Below, piece after piece: positions 28,409 through 41,220 of a DNA stretch of 64,000 nucleotides. Source of the DNA: Pomphorhynchus laevis (taxonomy: Eukaryota > Acanthocephala > Palaeacanthocephala > Echinorhynchida > Pomphorhynchidae). The notes beneath the pieces are model-generated. The model saw only the letters and a program-made list of their open reading frames with translations, was not told where the DNA came from and made no database searches. Both the position numbers and the translations under genes were made by a program. Position 1 is the stretch's first letter. The number at the start of each line of letters is the position of its first letter. The stretch spans positions 32,574 through 96,573 of the forward strand of contig WNNJ02001451.1 in assembly GCA_012934845.2 (NCBI GenBank), in the 5' to 3' direction.

Positions 28409-30864
28409 ATGCAAAGTAGTCAAGAGCCTTTTTCACTGAATATACTTCAGTGGAATTCGGGAGGTGCTTCTGCCCTTAGCCTTCTATCTGGTAGAGATGC
28501 GGATGTTATAGTCCTTCAGGAGACGCGGTCTATCCGTATCCCCCAGGACATTACTCGATTTATCCCCAAGCATATTTACACCCACTTCACTCAGTACATA
28601 ACCCCTCCTCACGCCTCTTCATCTCAAGGTCTTCTAACCCTAGTTAAATGCTCTTTAAGATCATCCCTTCTTTTAAACTATTCTTGTCCAGCCCTGTCTT
28701 GTTTAGCTGTTTCACTTTGTAAGAATGGTAAACGTATCAGCATAGCCAATATCTATATTAGGCCAGGGGAAATTCACAAGAACCGTGATCTCCTGGACCG
28801 TATTTTGGGTAGTGGCTATGACATGTTACTCGGTGACTTCAATGACAGAACTGGTCGTTGGATTAATGCAGCACTCCGCAGAGCCAGGAACGATTACCTT
28901 ATTCACAAACCACCGTCCCCAACTTTTCATTGCTCAACAACTAATTCTCTCCTCGACATATTACTGCTTCATAAGATGTGGTTGTTGAAACCCATCTGTA
29001 CTGAGCAGTCGCGCCAAAAACAGACCATCTCTCATGACCTAATTCGTTGGCGGATAGAGGAAGATACGTTGCTTAGAAGGAGGTTTCACTTTGATCCCAT
29101 CAGAGTGGCTTTCTTTCAGGCGGCTATCCAACTCTTCCCCAGAATTGGTAATGAGAATTTGACCGAATTTAATTCCTTCCTCTCCTCGCAAGCTACCGCG
29201 TTTCTTTCGACTACCTATAAAGGTCATATTTACAATCCCACTCCAACAAAACTCAAGGTTTTGGCTAAAATGCTACGTCTTCCCAATGTATCTGTTTCCG
29301 CCAGGCAGGCCATCTCGAATGAATACTGGAGCACTAGATATAGGTTCCAGCTGAGCAGGGATAAGGCGAACATCGCTCACCTTAACCCTTCTCAGTCTTC
29401 CTTCTGGAATATATTCAAGAATGAGAAGTTTGTCTGTTGGAAGGATAGAGCTTTGGGTTGGATTGGTAGTATAGGCCTTGATAATGTTTTGAAGGAGTCA
29501 CTATCCCTACATAATTATGGAGCCACTCAATCTCCCCAACCAATCCCGCCTTGGGGTGACTTCAGGAGCAGGGACTTATCTGTTACAGATATCCTTAACT
29601 CCTGGGGCCACTTCCGGGCACCTCTAAATCCGTCGCTCCACTATCTTCTCGAGTCTGTCAGCTTTTGACAGCCGATCAAAGAAGAGAAGTGGCCGTCACA
29701 ATGCTTTTAGCCTCACCATCTGATGTAGCCGGCATCAATATTAGTCGCAGAATTTTCTTACCAAAGCATATTCCGGTTTCATGTCCCAAAGATCTGCGTC
29801 CCATTTCGATTCAAAACTCCCTCATCTCCATCTACGAAAAAGCGCTTGCGCGTAGAATCCGCGACCATTTAAGTAGGCGTAATTTGATCCCACCGAGTTT
29901 TCACGGGTTTGTCAAGGGACGCTCGGTTCATTCAGCAATAGGTGAAGTGCATCAGTTTTGTAGGGATAATAGCCATCAACTAGCTGTGGCTGTTTTCCTT
30001 GACTTTTCTGCTGCATTTGACCGCATTTCCATTCCCTTTGTTATCTTCTCTCTCAGGTCCCTCGGGTTGTCTGCGAGAATTGTTAGCAGGGTGGAGATAT
30101 TACTGTTTACCAAGAGGTTCTACTATGAAGACGACGCTGATGCGTGTCAGTTCTACCATATTACAGGTGTGCCCCAAGGATCCCCACTTTCTTCTATCTT
30201 ATTTCTTGCTGCCTCCATTGTACTATTCAAGAATTTTAAACGTGATCAACATCTAGTGGTATACGCTGATGATACCACGGCCCTGTTCTCTGGACGCAGG
30301 TGCAAAGATGTCGCTTCGGACATCAGCCGTTTCTTTTTAAGATTAACAGACCAGCTGACCCTATCCAATCTTATTTTAAATTCATCCAAATCGCAGGTAG
30401 TTGTCTTTCATGGCACCCCTGCGACAAAGAAAAAATTAAAGAGACTAGCACTATCAGCTCTATCTTCTATATGGACTAATCAACCAATCCATACCTTCAC
30501 AAGTCGAGTAAAATACCTGGGGTTCACTGTTACGGTGAACTGGTCGGCGAAAGCTGACCTGGATAGACTTAAACGTATCCTGAAAAAAGCTAGGTGGGCC
30601 CTGAAACGGGCTCAGCATCTGTCGTTGAATGGGAAAACCCAAGTGCGCCTCTGGGGTACTTGGGCTATCTCGGGATTAGTCTTCTTTTCGAGAGGACGTC
30701 CTCCAGAGCAAAGACTAAGGTTTCTCAAGCTCCTCATATCGCGATTACCGCGCATAGTCCGCCTAGATTGGATTCTTCGGGGTGATAGACCCAGGTGGTT
30801 CAGTCGAAGAGCGGCGTGTTGGATTAGCTGGAGGGCTCAGATCCCGCTGGACCTGAGGCCGTAG
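28409..30864 (+). pseudogene. LINE A1 ORF2 (APE endonuclease and RT), one frameshift
   Basis: Starts at ATG (MQSSQEPFSLNILQWNSGG). Endonuclease landmarks are QWNSGG, VLQETRS and LLGDFNDRTGRW. RT landmarks are DLRPISIQNS, HGFVKGRSVHSA, VFLDFSAAFDRI, GVPQGSPLS and VYADDTT. Near 29605, after LNSW, the frame changes relative to sister copy A2. The first part then ends at a TGA at 29666, while the second continues through LLTADQRREV to 30864. About 818 codons in all. It cannot make full-length protein as it stands. Confidence 0.8.
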
Positions 30865-31270
30865 AATAAATAGAAGATTGAATGATTAACGAATTGATAT
30901 TATTTTTGTCTTCTCTTGCATGTTTTGTTCTGTGTAACACGTTTTTTATCGGTTACAAGTTTTGTTTAAGAAAATCCTTATCTTATCTTATGTAAAACAA
31001 AATTTTCTTAGATCGGTGATTTGAAACGCACGTATTTCTGATATCTCGTATGCGAAATTCCAAAAGCGATTAACAAGTTTGTTAAGGCCCGAATGCAACG
31101 CTTGTATCGCTTATATGGAACGCTTGCAACTTATATTATCGCATGCAACGCTTATATGGAAGCATATACTGTAGTGTATATTTCGTAAAACAAAATTTTC
31201 TTTACAATAAAAGATTTGGAAATGTACAACATTCTCTAATAAATAAAACAGTTTTAAAAGTACATTAAAA

Positions 31271-31825
31271 TTAATTTTCAAACATGTCATAGTAATTTAA
31301 ATTATGCAATCTGTTCATGTGTAAATCAAGGCAATTAGAGTTTTCGAAAAGTGCCTGGCATATCGGACACGAATATTGATTGTGTGACATATCAAATTCG
31401 TGAGTGAATTCATGAGCAGCGAGATTGTCCCATTTTTCAAAATTGAGGAAGCACATCCTGCAAATACGATCCCGCAACTGATGTTTCCGCCGTAAATGTG
31501 AAAGACGATCCTTCATACATTCAAATGTCCAACTGCATTTATTACAAAGATATATACTTGTACATGGATTTGGAATATTTTCGTCTTCTCCGCCTGTGAT
31601 TAAGTTAGTCGGACACTGCCCTGCCCAAGAATGCATGTTCCTATCTGTTGAAATTGAAGGAGAGCTGTGGTCATGTCCTAAGCATTGATGCTGAATAAGA
31701 ACGTGCTGATAGCTGAAGCAATTGAGGCAATATTTACATTTATACGGCGTCTCATCATCGGTGCAAATCGCCGATAGCATAGCTGAATTGCTATCATTCA
31801 ATGATAGGCTACTAGAATGTGTCAT
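31271..31825 (-). CDS. C2H2 zinc-finger protein, intact copy 2 (184 aa)
   Basis: This is the only fully open member of the triplicate. It starts at ATG (MTHSSSLSLNDSNSAM) and ends YYDMFEN. Four C2H2 fingers: C-YC...HQCLGH at about 29-51, CNKC...HLRRKH at about 94-115, CRMC...HEFTH at about 122-142, and CPIC...HMNRLH at about 153-175. The linkers are not TGEKP-type. TTTAACAG directly before the ATG could be a splice acceptor, so this may be a last exon. Members of this class usually bind DNA, but the target is unknown. I cannot tell whether it is expressed. Confidence 0.65.
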   Translation of the reverse strand: MTHSSSLSLNDSNSAMLSAICTDDETPYKCKYCLNCFSYQHVLIQHQCLGHDHSSPSISTDRNMHSWAGQCPTNLITGGEDENIPNPCTSIYLCNKCSWTFECMKDRLSHLRRKHQLRDRICRMCFLNFEKWDNLAAHEFTHEFDMSHNQYSCPICQALFENSNCLDLHMNRLHNLNYYDMFEN

Positions 31826-32162
31826 CTGTTAAATCTTCAAAAACATTTAATAATTGTAAATTAAAAGATAACAATTGATTTTACATTTGTTTCTAATGTT
31901 TTAAGTTTATTTAAACTTAAATAAAAATTTTAATTTTAGAAGAAAAACAAATTTTAATAATTTTTAATATTTAATAAACTAAATTATGTAGGATACAAGA
32001 GTGACCTGTTTAGAGTCGACAAATTAGTCCACATTGTGGCTGAGAAATTTAAGCTACTATTGATAAGTAAAATCGAAAAGCATTTATTAAATGAACAAAT
32101 AAGAAATAGGTTTAAATATCCTTGGATAATAAAACTATTTGAACATTAAAATAACAATTTAA

Positions 32163-32480
32163 ATAAGCTAACTGAGTCTACGTATTTTATATTGCAAATT
32201 AAAAATAATGCAAAATAAAAGTTAAATAGTTAAATAATAAAAAATTAATAATAAATAATTGTTATAAGATTTTATATAATTTATATCAAGATGAATTATA
32301 AACTGAAATTAAAAATAAAAATCAATTTTTATGAATTGGCTAATAAATAACAAACGTTGTATCAGAATAAGGATTAGAAGTCATTAGGAGGAACTGCTAA
32401 GTTATCAGGTTTCGGAACCTAGCTCCTCTACCCAACATAGCAGCGAGGCCAAATACATTCTAATGATGTATTTCCTCTGA
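32163..32480 (+). repeat. Dispersed AT-rich repeat copy
   Basis: Has all landmarks of the family clustered at 23.3-25.5 kb, plus an extension with CTCCTCTACCCAACATAGCAG and GATGTATTTCCTCTGA. It is part of segmental copy 2. Confidence 0.8.
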
Positions 32481-32779
32481 TAAAACTATCTAGTATATTA
32501 TTCTAATGCAAAGTATATTATTTATTATCCATAAAAATTTGCCACTTAAGAGTTTAAAAAAAAAGAATACATGAAAAAGTCAAAACATTCAGATCAGTAG
32601 ACAGTTAGCAAACAAAAGATTCTTTCTACAATCTTCAGCGCCTTTCATACTTTTATGGCCTCAAATCCAAAGGGATATGAGCAACCAACGGATCCAACAC
32701 GCCGCCTTCCGACTGAACCACCGGGGGCCTTTCACCCCCCCCCCCGAAAAATCTAATCGGCACGGACTATGCTGGGTAA

Positions 32780-35110
32780 ACGATATACGAGGAGCTTAAG
32801 AAACCTTAGACTTTGTTCTGGCGGACGTCGTCTAGAAAATAAGACTAATCCCGAGATAGCCCTGGTGCCCCAAAGGCGCATATGGGTTTTAGTATTCAAC
32901 AACAAATGTTGAGCCCGTTTCACGGCCCACCTAGCTTTCTTCAGGATACGTTTAAGTCTATCCAGGTAACTTTCGCCGACCAGTAAACAGTAACAGTGAA
33001 CCCCAAGTATTTTACTCGACTTGTGAAGGTTGGGAGTGGTTCAAAGGTAAATATGGAGGAGAGCGCAGAGAGTGCTAATCTCTTAAGTTTTTGCTTTGTT
33101 GCAGGGGTGCCATGAAAGACGACCACCTGCGATTTAGCGGAGTTTAACAAAAGATTGGATGGTGGGAGCTGGTCTTTTAATCTAAAAAAGAACCGGCTGA
33201 TGTCAGAGACTACGTCTTTACACCTGTGTCGAGTAAAAAGGGTTGTGGTGTCATCATCGTACACCACTATACGTTGTTCGCGTTCAAATGATTTAAATAG
33301 GATAATGAAGGCAGCAAGTTACAACATAGGAGAGAGTGGGGAACCTTGAGGTACAGCCGTAATAGGATAGAACTGACGCGCATCAGGGTCATCTTCATAA
33401 TAAAATCGCTTGGTGTACAGCAGAATCTCTACCCTGTTCACAATTCTCGCAGGCAATCCAAGGGACCTGATAGAGAAGATCACAAAGGGAATGAAGATGC
33501 GGTAAAATGCAGCAGAAAAGACAAGAAAAACAGCCACAACTAAACGATGGCTATTCTCCCGACAAAACTGCTCCACCTCACCTACTGCTGAATGGACCGA
33601 GCGACCTTTGACGAACCCATGAATACCTGTAGTGATCAAATTATGCCTACTTAAATGGTCGCGGATTTTACGCGCAAGCGCTTTTTCGTAAATCGACACG
33701 ATGGCATTTTGAATTGAAATGGGTCGCAAATCTTTAGGGCATGAGCACGATTTTTTCTTAGATATAAAAACTCTTTTACTTATATTGATGCCTGCTACAT
33801 CGGATGGGGAGGCTAAAAGCATTGTGACGGCCACCTCTCTTCTCTGGTCGGCTGTCAGAAGCTGGCATACCTGAGAAAAAAGTGAAGTGACGGATTTGGA
33901 GGTCCCCGGAAGTAGAACCCAGGAGTTTAGGAAATCTGTAACAGATAAATCCCTACTCCTGAAGTTACACCAAGGCGGGATTGGTTGAGGTGATTGAGTG
34001 GCTCTATAGTTGTGTAAGGCTAGTGACTCCTCTAAAACTTTTATAAGGCCTATATTACCTATCCAACCCAATACCATTTCCTTCCAACAAACAAATTTAT
34101 CCTTCTTGAAAATCTTCCAAAAGGAAGACTGAGAAGGGTTAAGACGAGCAATACTCGCCCTATCCCTACCCAGCTGGAACCTATATCTAGTGCTCCAGTA
34201 TTCATTCGAGAGAGTCTGTCTGGCGGAAGCAGAGAGATAAGGGAGTTTGAGGAATTTTGCTAAAACCTTGAGTTTTGTCAGAGTGAGATTGTATAAGCGA
34301 CCTTTAAGGGTAGTCGATAGAATCGCGGTAGCTTGCGAATATAGGTATGTATTAAATTCGGTAAGACTCTCATTTCCAATTCGGGGATAGAGTGTGATAG
34401 CCGCCTGAAAGAGGGCTACTCTGATTGGATCAAAGTGAAACCTCCTTCGAAGCAACGTATCCTCCTCAATTCTCCAATGAAGTAGGTCATGAGAGGTGAA
34501 CAGTTGTTGCGCGACTGCTCCGTACAGAGGGGTTTAAGCAACCACCTCGAGTGAAGCAGCAAAATGTCGAGGATTAAATTTGATGATGTGCAATGAAAGG
34601 TAAAAGAATGTGGTTTGTGAATAAAATAACCGTTCCTAGCTCTGTGAATTGCTGCGTTGATCCAACGACGAGTTCTGGCGTTGAAGTCCATAAGTATCAT
34701 GCCGTAGCCACTGTCGATAATACTATCCAGAAGGTCACGGTTCTTGTAAATCTCACCTGGACGTATGTAGACATTGGCTAGACTGAGGCATTAACGTTCT
34801 TACAGAGTGAAACTACTAGACAAGACATGGCTGGACACGAGTAATTTAATAGGAGGGAGGACGTTAAGGATCACTTAACTAAGGTCAAGAGTCCTTGAGA
34901 TGAAGAGGAGTGAGGTGGTCTTATGTACGGAGTATAGTGGGAACAGATTTGCTTTGGGATAAATCGAGTAATGTCCTGGGAAGACGGATAGACCGCGTCT
35001 CCTGAAGGACTATAACATTTGCGTCTCTACCGGATAGAAGTCTATGGGTAGAAGCACCTCCCGAATTCCACTGAAGGATATTCAGTGAAAAAGGATCATG
35101 AGTACTCTGT
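32780..35110 (-). pseudogene. LINE A2 ORF2 (endonuclease and RT)
   Basis: The N-terminal endonuclease is broken. 34700-34416 carries LMDFNARTRRW, with Asp replaced relative to the GDFN motif of sister copies. 34455-33319 is open for 378 codons across the point where A1 is frameshifted (VCQLLTADQRREV), through DLRPISIQNA to VPQGSPLS. 33267-32941 carries VYDDDTT, where sister copies have YADDTT. Confidence 0.7.
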
Positions 35111-35142
35111 ATTGTGATGGATTAGTTGGAAAAGGGGATTGC

Positions 35143-36092
35143 CTACCTGGCAGAGTAAGGTGCAGGAAGGTTGCCCTTCCCAATAAAAGCTCCATCTAGG
35201 GTAGGTACTTGCCATAAGTATAAAGCTCTCAAGCCTATTATGCGAGGAATAATTTTCTTGTCTACCATAAGTGATATTTCTGAATCACTCATCCTCTGAG
35301 CAACGGAAATAGTAGAAAATGAATCAGCCGATTTGTATTTTGAAGGCTTAATAAAAGCTTTTTTTGTAGGCTTTGAACGTAGGGCAGTCTTTACGCCAGG
35401 CCGAATGGATCCCCCCCACAGTTGGTGCAGGATGGAGGGGCCTTGCAAGAGTCAGTAGAATTAATCGCCAGGCAGGACGAAGAGCCACACATCCCACATG
35501 TGGCCGTCCCACTGCAGCTGGACGCCCAGTGTCCCCATTTGTGACATCGGCTGCAGTGGGTGTATGTGTACTCATCAATATCAACGATAGTAAAGTTCAG
35601 ATTGAATCCGATAAAAGGGTTTGAACTGGGTTTGGACAACAGCTGGGCACGATCAATGGGAGCGGAACATAACCCTACCTGGATAGGGTTGCCATCCCTA
35701 CCTAGGATTTGGCGCAGATTGAAAATCCGAAATTGATTCGTCAAAGCTTTTTTAGCATCCTCATCCAATGAGACGGGTAAATTAATAATTTTAAGGGAGG
35801 CATTTATCGGTTTGCAAATAAGCTCTCCTTGATTCGAGTAAAGTTTGCTAAAATAATCTATGTAAGCATTTAGGATGTCAGCTGAGATAAAAGATATTTT
35901 CAATTCACCGGCAAATATTTTTACCTTGTTAAAAAGTATTCGATTTCTGTAATTATCCACAAAACCGCGGAGAAAGGTGTTATATAATCTTTCCTTTTCT
36001 ATAGGTTTAATGACTTTAATAATAACAAGGTTATTTATTTTCGGGATGGGGGGGGAGTACCTCCATATCATTTGAAGAAAATAAATCATCAC
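35143..36092 (-). pseudogene. LINE A2 ORF1 (zinc knuckles)
   Basis: 36092-35391 is open and includes CSRCHKWGHWASSC, CGMCGSSSC and CTNCGGDP. It then shifts frame and continues as RKDCPTFKAYKKSFY down to 35143. The true N-terminus lies a little upstream, before a run of G (about 36046-36053). Confidence 0.65.
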
Positions 36093-36129
36093 TAACCTTA
36101 TACCGCATAGATATAATCGAAGAGTTAGG

Positions 36130-37580
36130 AATTAAATTCGGTCAAACTCTCAATTCCAATTATGGGGAAGAGTTGGATAGCTGCCTGAAAGAAGGCCACT
36201 CTAATAGGGTCAAAGTGAAACCTTCTTCTAAGCAACGTATCGTCCTCTAGCCCCAGCGAATTAGGTCATGAGAGGTGATCTGTTGTTGACGTGACTGCTC
36301 AGTGCAAATGGGTTTCAACAACCACATCTTATGTAGCAGTAATAACTCAAGGAGAGAATTTGTTGTAGAGCAATGAAAGGTGGGGGAAGGTGGTTTATGA
36401 ATAAGATAGTCGATCCTTGCTCTGCGGAGTGCTGCATTAATCCAACGACCAGTTCTGTCGTTGAAGTCACCAAGTAACATGTCATAACCGCTCCCCAATA
36501 TTCGATCCAGGATTTCACGGTTCTTGTGAATTTCTCCTTGCCGAATATAGACATTGACTATGCTTATACGCTTACAGTTCCTACAAAGTGATATAGCTAA
36601 ACAAGATAGGACTGCATAAGAATAGTTAGACAGGAGGGATGATCTTAAAGAACTTTTCACTAGGGTTTAAAGACATGGAGATGAAGAGGAGTGAGGGGGG
36701 GGTTATTTAAGGTGTAAAGTGGGTGTAGATGTGCTTAGGGATAAATCGAGTAATATCCTGGAAAAGACGGATAGACCGCGTGTCCTGAAGAACTACACCA
36801 TCTGCATCTCTACCAGATAGAAGGCTAAGGGCGGAAGCACCTCCCGAATTCCACTGACGGATATTCAGTGAAAAAAGCCCCTGATTACTTCCCATTGCGT
36901 AAGTGTTACCGAAGTGGGACGTGCTCCACCTAGTCGCAACTAGAGGCGGAAAGGTCGCCTTTACCGCTTCCCGTCACGACAAATCGAGTCGCTTGGACAC
37001 GGGCGATATCTTCATTTCCCTCATTAGCCATAGCCCAGATCGAATCCTTCCGAGCAAGCTTCAGGGCGGCTATGCTCAGCGATGACCCGTTTCGTTTCTT
37101 AGATTTTGGTGGCTTCTTAATATTGTTGGTCTTTTCAGAAGGAGGAGAACGGAAAGATTTTGCTAATTGACCCACCAATTTTTGGACAAGTTTTTCAAGT
37201 TTGATCATAGATGCCTTATGCTGCATTTCAAGAAGTTTCAGGATTTCCGTATCCAGCATCCTGTCGTCTCCCTTGTTAGACGAGACAGCTTCCACAAAGC
37301 TAGCCGGTTTTGCTGTCACACTCCTGTGTCTCTTTTGGTATGCCTTAAAGATTTTACACTTTTTTGACCATGCAGGGTGCTCACCACCGCAGTTTGCACA
37401 AGATGGCTTACTTTCACATTTCTCAGGATGTATAGCAGTTGTACCACACGCCGTACTTATGGGGTAGAGAACAGCCAGCAGACCAATGCTTCCACTGATG
37501 ACAATTGTTGTAGTGAGGGTACGGTAGTGAGTCGGTTTCGATTATTGAAAATCTCAAATTATACCCAATAAAAGGAGGGA
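36130..37580 (-). mobile_element. LINE A3, internal piece, minus strand
   Basis: Holds the end of ORF1 (third knuckle, then TAKPASFVEAVSSN, 37319-36930) and the start of ORF2 (from about 36895, SLNIRQWNSGG) as far as SLTEFNS. It then joins A2. Its own 5' side joins A4 inside the second half of ORF1. The element therefore lacks its 5' end and all of the RT. Confidence 0.75.
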
Positions 37581-37902
37581 GTGGTTCAGAGGCAAATATG
37601 GAGGAGAGCGCAGAGAGTGCTAATCTCTTAAGTTTTTGCTTTGTTGCAGGGGTGCCATGAAATACGACCACCTGCTTTTTTGCGGAGTTTAAAGCAAGAT
37701 TGGATTTGGGTAATTGGTATTTTAATCTTAAAAAGAAGCGGTTGATGTCGGAGACTACGTCTTTGCACCTGTGTCCAGTGAACAGGGCTGTGGTGTCATC
37801 AGCGTATACAAGACGTTCTTCGCGTTTAAATATTTTAAATAGGTTAATGGAGGCAGCAAGATATAAGATAAGAGAAAAAGGTGAACCTTGATGCACACCC
37901 AA
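37423..37902 (-). pseudogene. Chimeric ORF: A4 RT fused in frame to A3 zinc knuckle
   Basis: Residues to about 110 are RT palm (HQGSPFSLILYLAAS, LVYADDTTALF). After SSIFASEPLP the sequence changes without a break to ORF1 (PFIGYNLRFSIIETD) and the first knuckle CHQWKHWSAGC. The natural order is ORF1 first, so this is a junction between two element copies, not a normal protein. Confidence 0.8.
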
Positions 37903-40860
37903 AATGGGGTAGAACTAACGCGCATCAGGGTCGTCTTCGTAAAAAAATCGCTCGGTGTGCAGCAGGATCTCCACCCTGTTTACAATTCTCGCAGGCAACC
38001 CGAGAGACCTGAGAAAAGAGATAACAAAGGGAATAAAGATGCGGTCAAATGCAGCAGAAAAATCAAGGAAAACAGTCACAGCAAGTTGATGGCTATTATC
38101 CAAACAGAACTGATGCACTTCACCTACAACTGAATGGACCGAGCGACCTTTGACGAATCCGTGGAAACTTGGTGGGATTAAATTTCGCCTACTGAGATGG
38201 TCGCAAATTCTACGCGCAAGCACTTCTTTGCATATCGATACGAGGGAATTTTGAATCGATATGGGGCGCAGGTCTTTAGGATATGATACCTGATTTTTTT
38301 AGGTAGAAATATACGTTTACTAATGTTGATGCCGGCCACATCACATGGGGCGGCTAATAGCATTGTTACGGCCACTTCTCTTTTTTGATCGGCTGTCAAA
38401 AGCTAACAGACACGAAAAGAGAGTGAAGCGACGGATTTGGAGGTGCCCGAAAAAGGCCCCCAGTAGTTAAAAATATCTGTGACAGATAAATCCCTAATTC
38501 TGAAGTCTCCCCAAGACGGGATTGGCTGAGGAGATTGAGTGGCACCATAATTATGTAAGGATAGTGACTCCTCCAAAACTTTATCAAGACCTATATTAAC
38601 AATCCAACCCAATGCCCTATCCTTCCAACAAACGAACTTCTCCTTCTTGAATATCTTCCAGAAGAAAGACTGGGCAGGATTAAGAGAAGCAATGCTTACC
38701 CTATCCTTACCCAGTTGGAACCTATATTTAGTGCTCCAATATTCTTTCGAGAGAACTTGCCTGGCAGAAGCAGAGAGATTGGGTAGACGAAGCATATACG
38801 CTAAGGTCTTGAGTTTTGTCGAGGTGAGGCAGTAATCACGGCCTTTATACGTTGTCAATAGCATTGCAGTGGCTTGCGAAGAGAGGTAGGAATTAAATTC
38901 AGTTAGACTCTCATTACCAATTTGGGGGAAGCGTTGGATAGCTGCCTGAAAGAGATCCACTTTGATAGGATCAAAGTGGAATCTTCTTCTAAGCAGCGTA
39001 TCCTCCTCTACCCTCAGCGAATCAAGTCATGAGAGGTGGATAGATGTGTTCGCGACTGCTTCGTACGATGGGGTTTTAACAACCACCTCTCATGGAGCAG
39101 TAATAAGTCGAGGAGTGAATTCGTTGATGTGTGATTAAAGGTGGGGATGGTTGTTTGTGAATAAGATAACCATTCCTTGCTATGCGGAGTGCTGCATTAG
39201 TCCAACGACCAGTTCTGTCGTTGAAATCACCAAGTACCATGTCATAGCCGCTATCAATAATCCTATCCAGGAGGTCACGGTTCGTGTGAATCTCCCCTGG
39301 ACGGATGTAGACATTGGCTAGACTGAGACGTTTACCGTTCTTAGAGAGTGAAACTACTAAACAATAAAGGGCTGGACGAGAATAGTTGAGTAGAAGAGAC
39401 AATCAATAAGGTCAAGAGTCCTTGAGATGAAGAAGAGCGAGGCGGGGTTATGTACGAAGTATACTAGGAACAAATATGCTTAGGGATGAATCGAGTAATG
39501 TCCTGGGGAGACGGATAGACCGCGTCTCCTGAAGGACTATAGCATTTGCATCTCTACCAGATAGAAGTCTAAAGGCAGAAGCTCCTCCCGAATTCCACTG
39601 AAGGATATTCAGTGAAAAAGGCTCACGAGTATTCTGCATTGTTTTGGGTCAGCTGGGTGGGATTGCTCATCCCAAGACAGAGCTAGGGGTGGAAAGGTTG
39701 CCCTTCCCGCCACCAACTCTATCCCGGGCGAGCACTTGCCCACTGGCATTGTCTTCATTTCCCTGTTAAGCCGACTCGTCTTTCTTGTTCAGGAGCTTCT
39801 AGTTCTTAATGGGGGGAACGACGTGAGCCGAGGCCCCCACATTTTTGATGGCGGAATGTATCTTAACGTCCATAACACTCAGGATGTCCTTGTTTGTCAT
39901 CCTTGAGGCCGCGCCAGTATAAGTTTAATCGGGTTTCCTGGCTACAGCAGACCTGGAGAAGTTGTTCCGGTAATCTTTAAAGCATGCACATTTACGAGAC
40001 CATGCTGGATGGCTCCCACCACAGTTTGAGCATAGGGCGGGTGAAACGCACTTCTCCCCAGAACCAATACATTGCATGATGGAAGACTACAGATTCCGCA
40101 GGTATTTGATCTGGAACAGTTTAAGGTCCAGTGCCCCCACTTATGGCATGTGCTACAGTGGAGGTAGGTAAGATCCTCTGCACTCATAACTGTAAAACGT
40201 AAGTTGTACCCTAATATGGATTATATGACGATTTAGCAAGGTTTCGGCATGCTCGATAGGGGATGAACAGAAACCTACAGGAAGTGGAAATCCACTTTTC
40301 ACCATGACACACCGGAAGTTTGAAATTTTGTAAACTGTTTTCAGAACTTCGATATCATTTTCCTCAAGATGCGGAGGAAGATTGTTCACTTTGACAGATG
40401 CTTGAATGATTTACAAGTGAATCGAACCCAGATGTTTCAGATTCGAATCAAAGAAGATCTCATAATCCTTCACAATATCAGAGCTTACGAAGGAAATTTT
40501 TATTTCCGATTCATGAAATTTGATCGAATTGAACTGGATTCAGTTGGCATATTTAGCAATAAATGGTCTTAAAAAGACATTGAATAAATTGTGCCTTTCC
40601 AGAGGTTGTGACATTGAGATAGCAATAAGGTTTTTTAGTTTCGGGATTTGGGGAGTAACCCCTTTCCCGGCAAATAAATAGCAGAAAAATCACTTACTTG
40701 TTTTTCACGAATTGTAGAGATCAACGTTTTACATTTCAAAATGTCCATTTTGCTTGAATTGTTTTCTTTCGAAGCTCCGCAACTGCTTAAATTTTCACGA
40801 AACAATCGCTCTACCATTTTAAAATTCAGAAAGATTTACCTTTCCACTGTCTGATTGAAG
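37580..40860 (-). mobile_element. LINE A4, 3'-truncated, minus strand
   Basis: ORF1 remnants run from 40817 (MVERLFRENLSSCGAS) through 40389-39942, with CSTCHKWGHWTLNC. ORF2 starts at 39639 (MQNTREPFSLNILQWNSGG) and is broken in several places down to the RT palm, where A3 begins. At 38400 the Gln codon before LLTADQ is TAG. The 5' end is near 40860, bordered by unique AT-rich DNA. Confidence 0.75.
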
Positions 40861-41220
40861 CAGGTTAAATGTCATTTGAGCATATTTTGAGCGCAAAACA
40901 GTATTCGTTTGATCAGCTCCGACCTTTACTTTTAGCATTTTCGATTTGCATGTTTGTTCATTAAAAGGATATAATTACACGAAGTTAGAATCGCTAAGAG
41001 TAAACGTTTGCAAACGCGATTAACAAGTTTGTTAAGGCCCGAATGCAACGCTTGTATCGCTTATATGGAACGCTTGCAACTTATATTATCGCATGCAACG
41101 CTTATATGGAAGCATATACTGTAGTGTATATTTCGTAAAACAAAATTTTCTTTACAATAAAAGATTTGGAAATGTACAACATTCTCTAATAAAAAAAACA
41201 GTTTTAAAAATACATTAAAA

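Larger units (their letters stand above)
27118..31006 (+). mobile_element. LINE A1, nearly full length, plus strand
   Basis: A two-ORF non-LTR element lies between zinc-finger copies 1 and 2. ORF1 (from 27181) is a nucleic-acid-binding protein with three zinc knuckles. ORF2 (from 28409) has an APE-type endonuclease and a reverse transcriptase, without an RNase H domain that I can see. The 3' end is about 31006, after TTATCTTATCTTATG. The element is defective: ORF1 has two in-frame stops and ORF2 one frame change. I place it in the APE-bearing Jockey/I/R1 assemblage but cannot name the clade. No target-site duplication is visible. Confidence 0.8.
31007..32558. repeat. Segmental duplication, copy 2
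   Basis: Matches copy 1 from CTTAGATCGG and copy 3 from GCGATTAACAAG to AAGAGTTTAAA. The part after 32046, absent from copy 1, includes a dispersed-repeat copy. LINE A1 abuts its left side and LINE A2 its right side. Confidence 0.9.
32559..36130 (-). mobile_element. LINE A2, minus strand, decayed
   Basis: Same family as A1. In transcription order: ORF1 (36092 down to about 35143), ORF2 start near 35110, RT to about 32780, and an A-rich tail at 32559-32568. A run of 11 C (about 32737-32747) lies in the 3' part. The upstream end meets LINE A3 near 36130, with the sequence AGGAATT shared by both sides. Frame changes in both ORFs make it dead. Confidence 0.8.
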
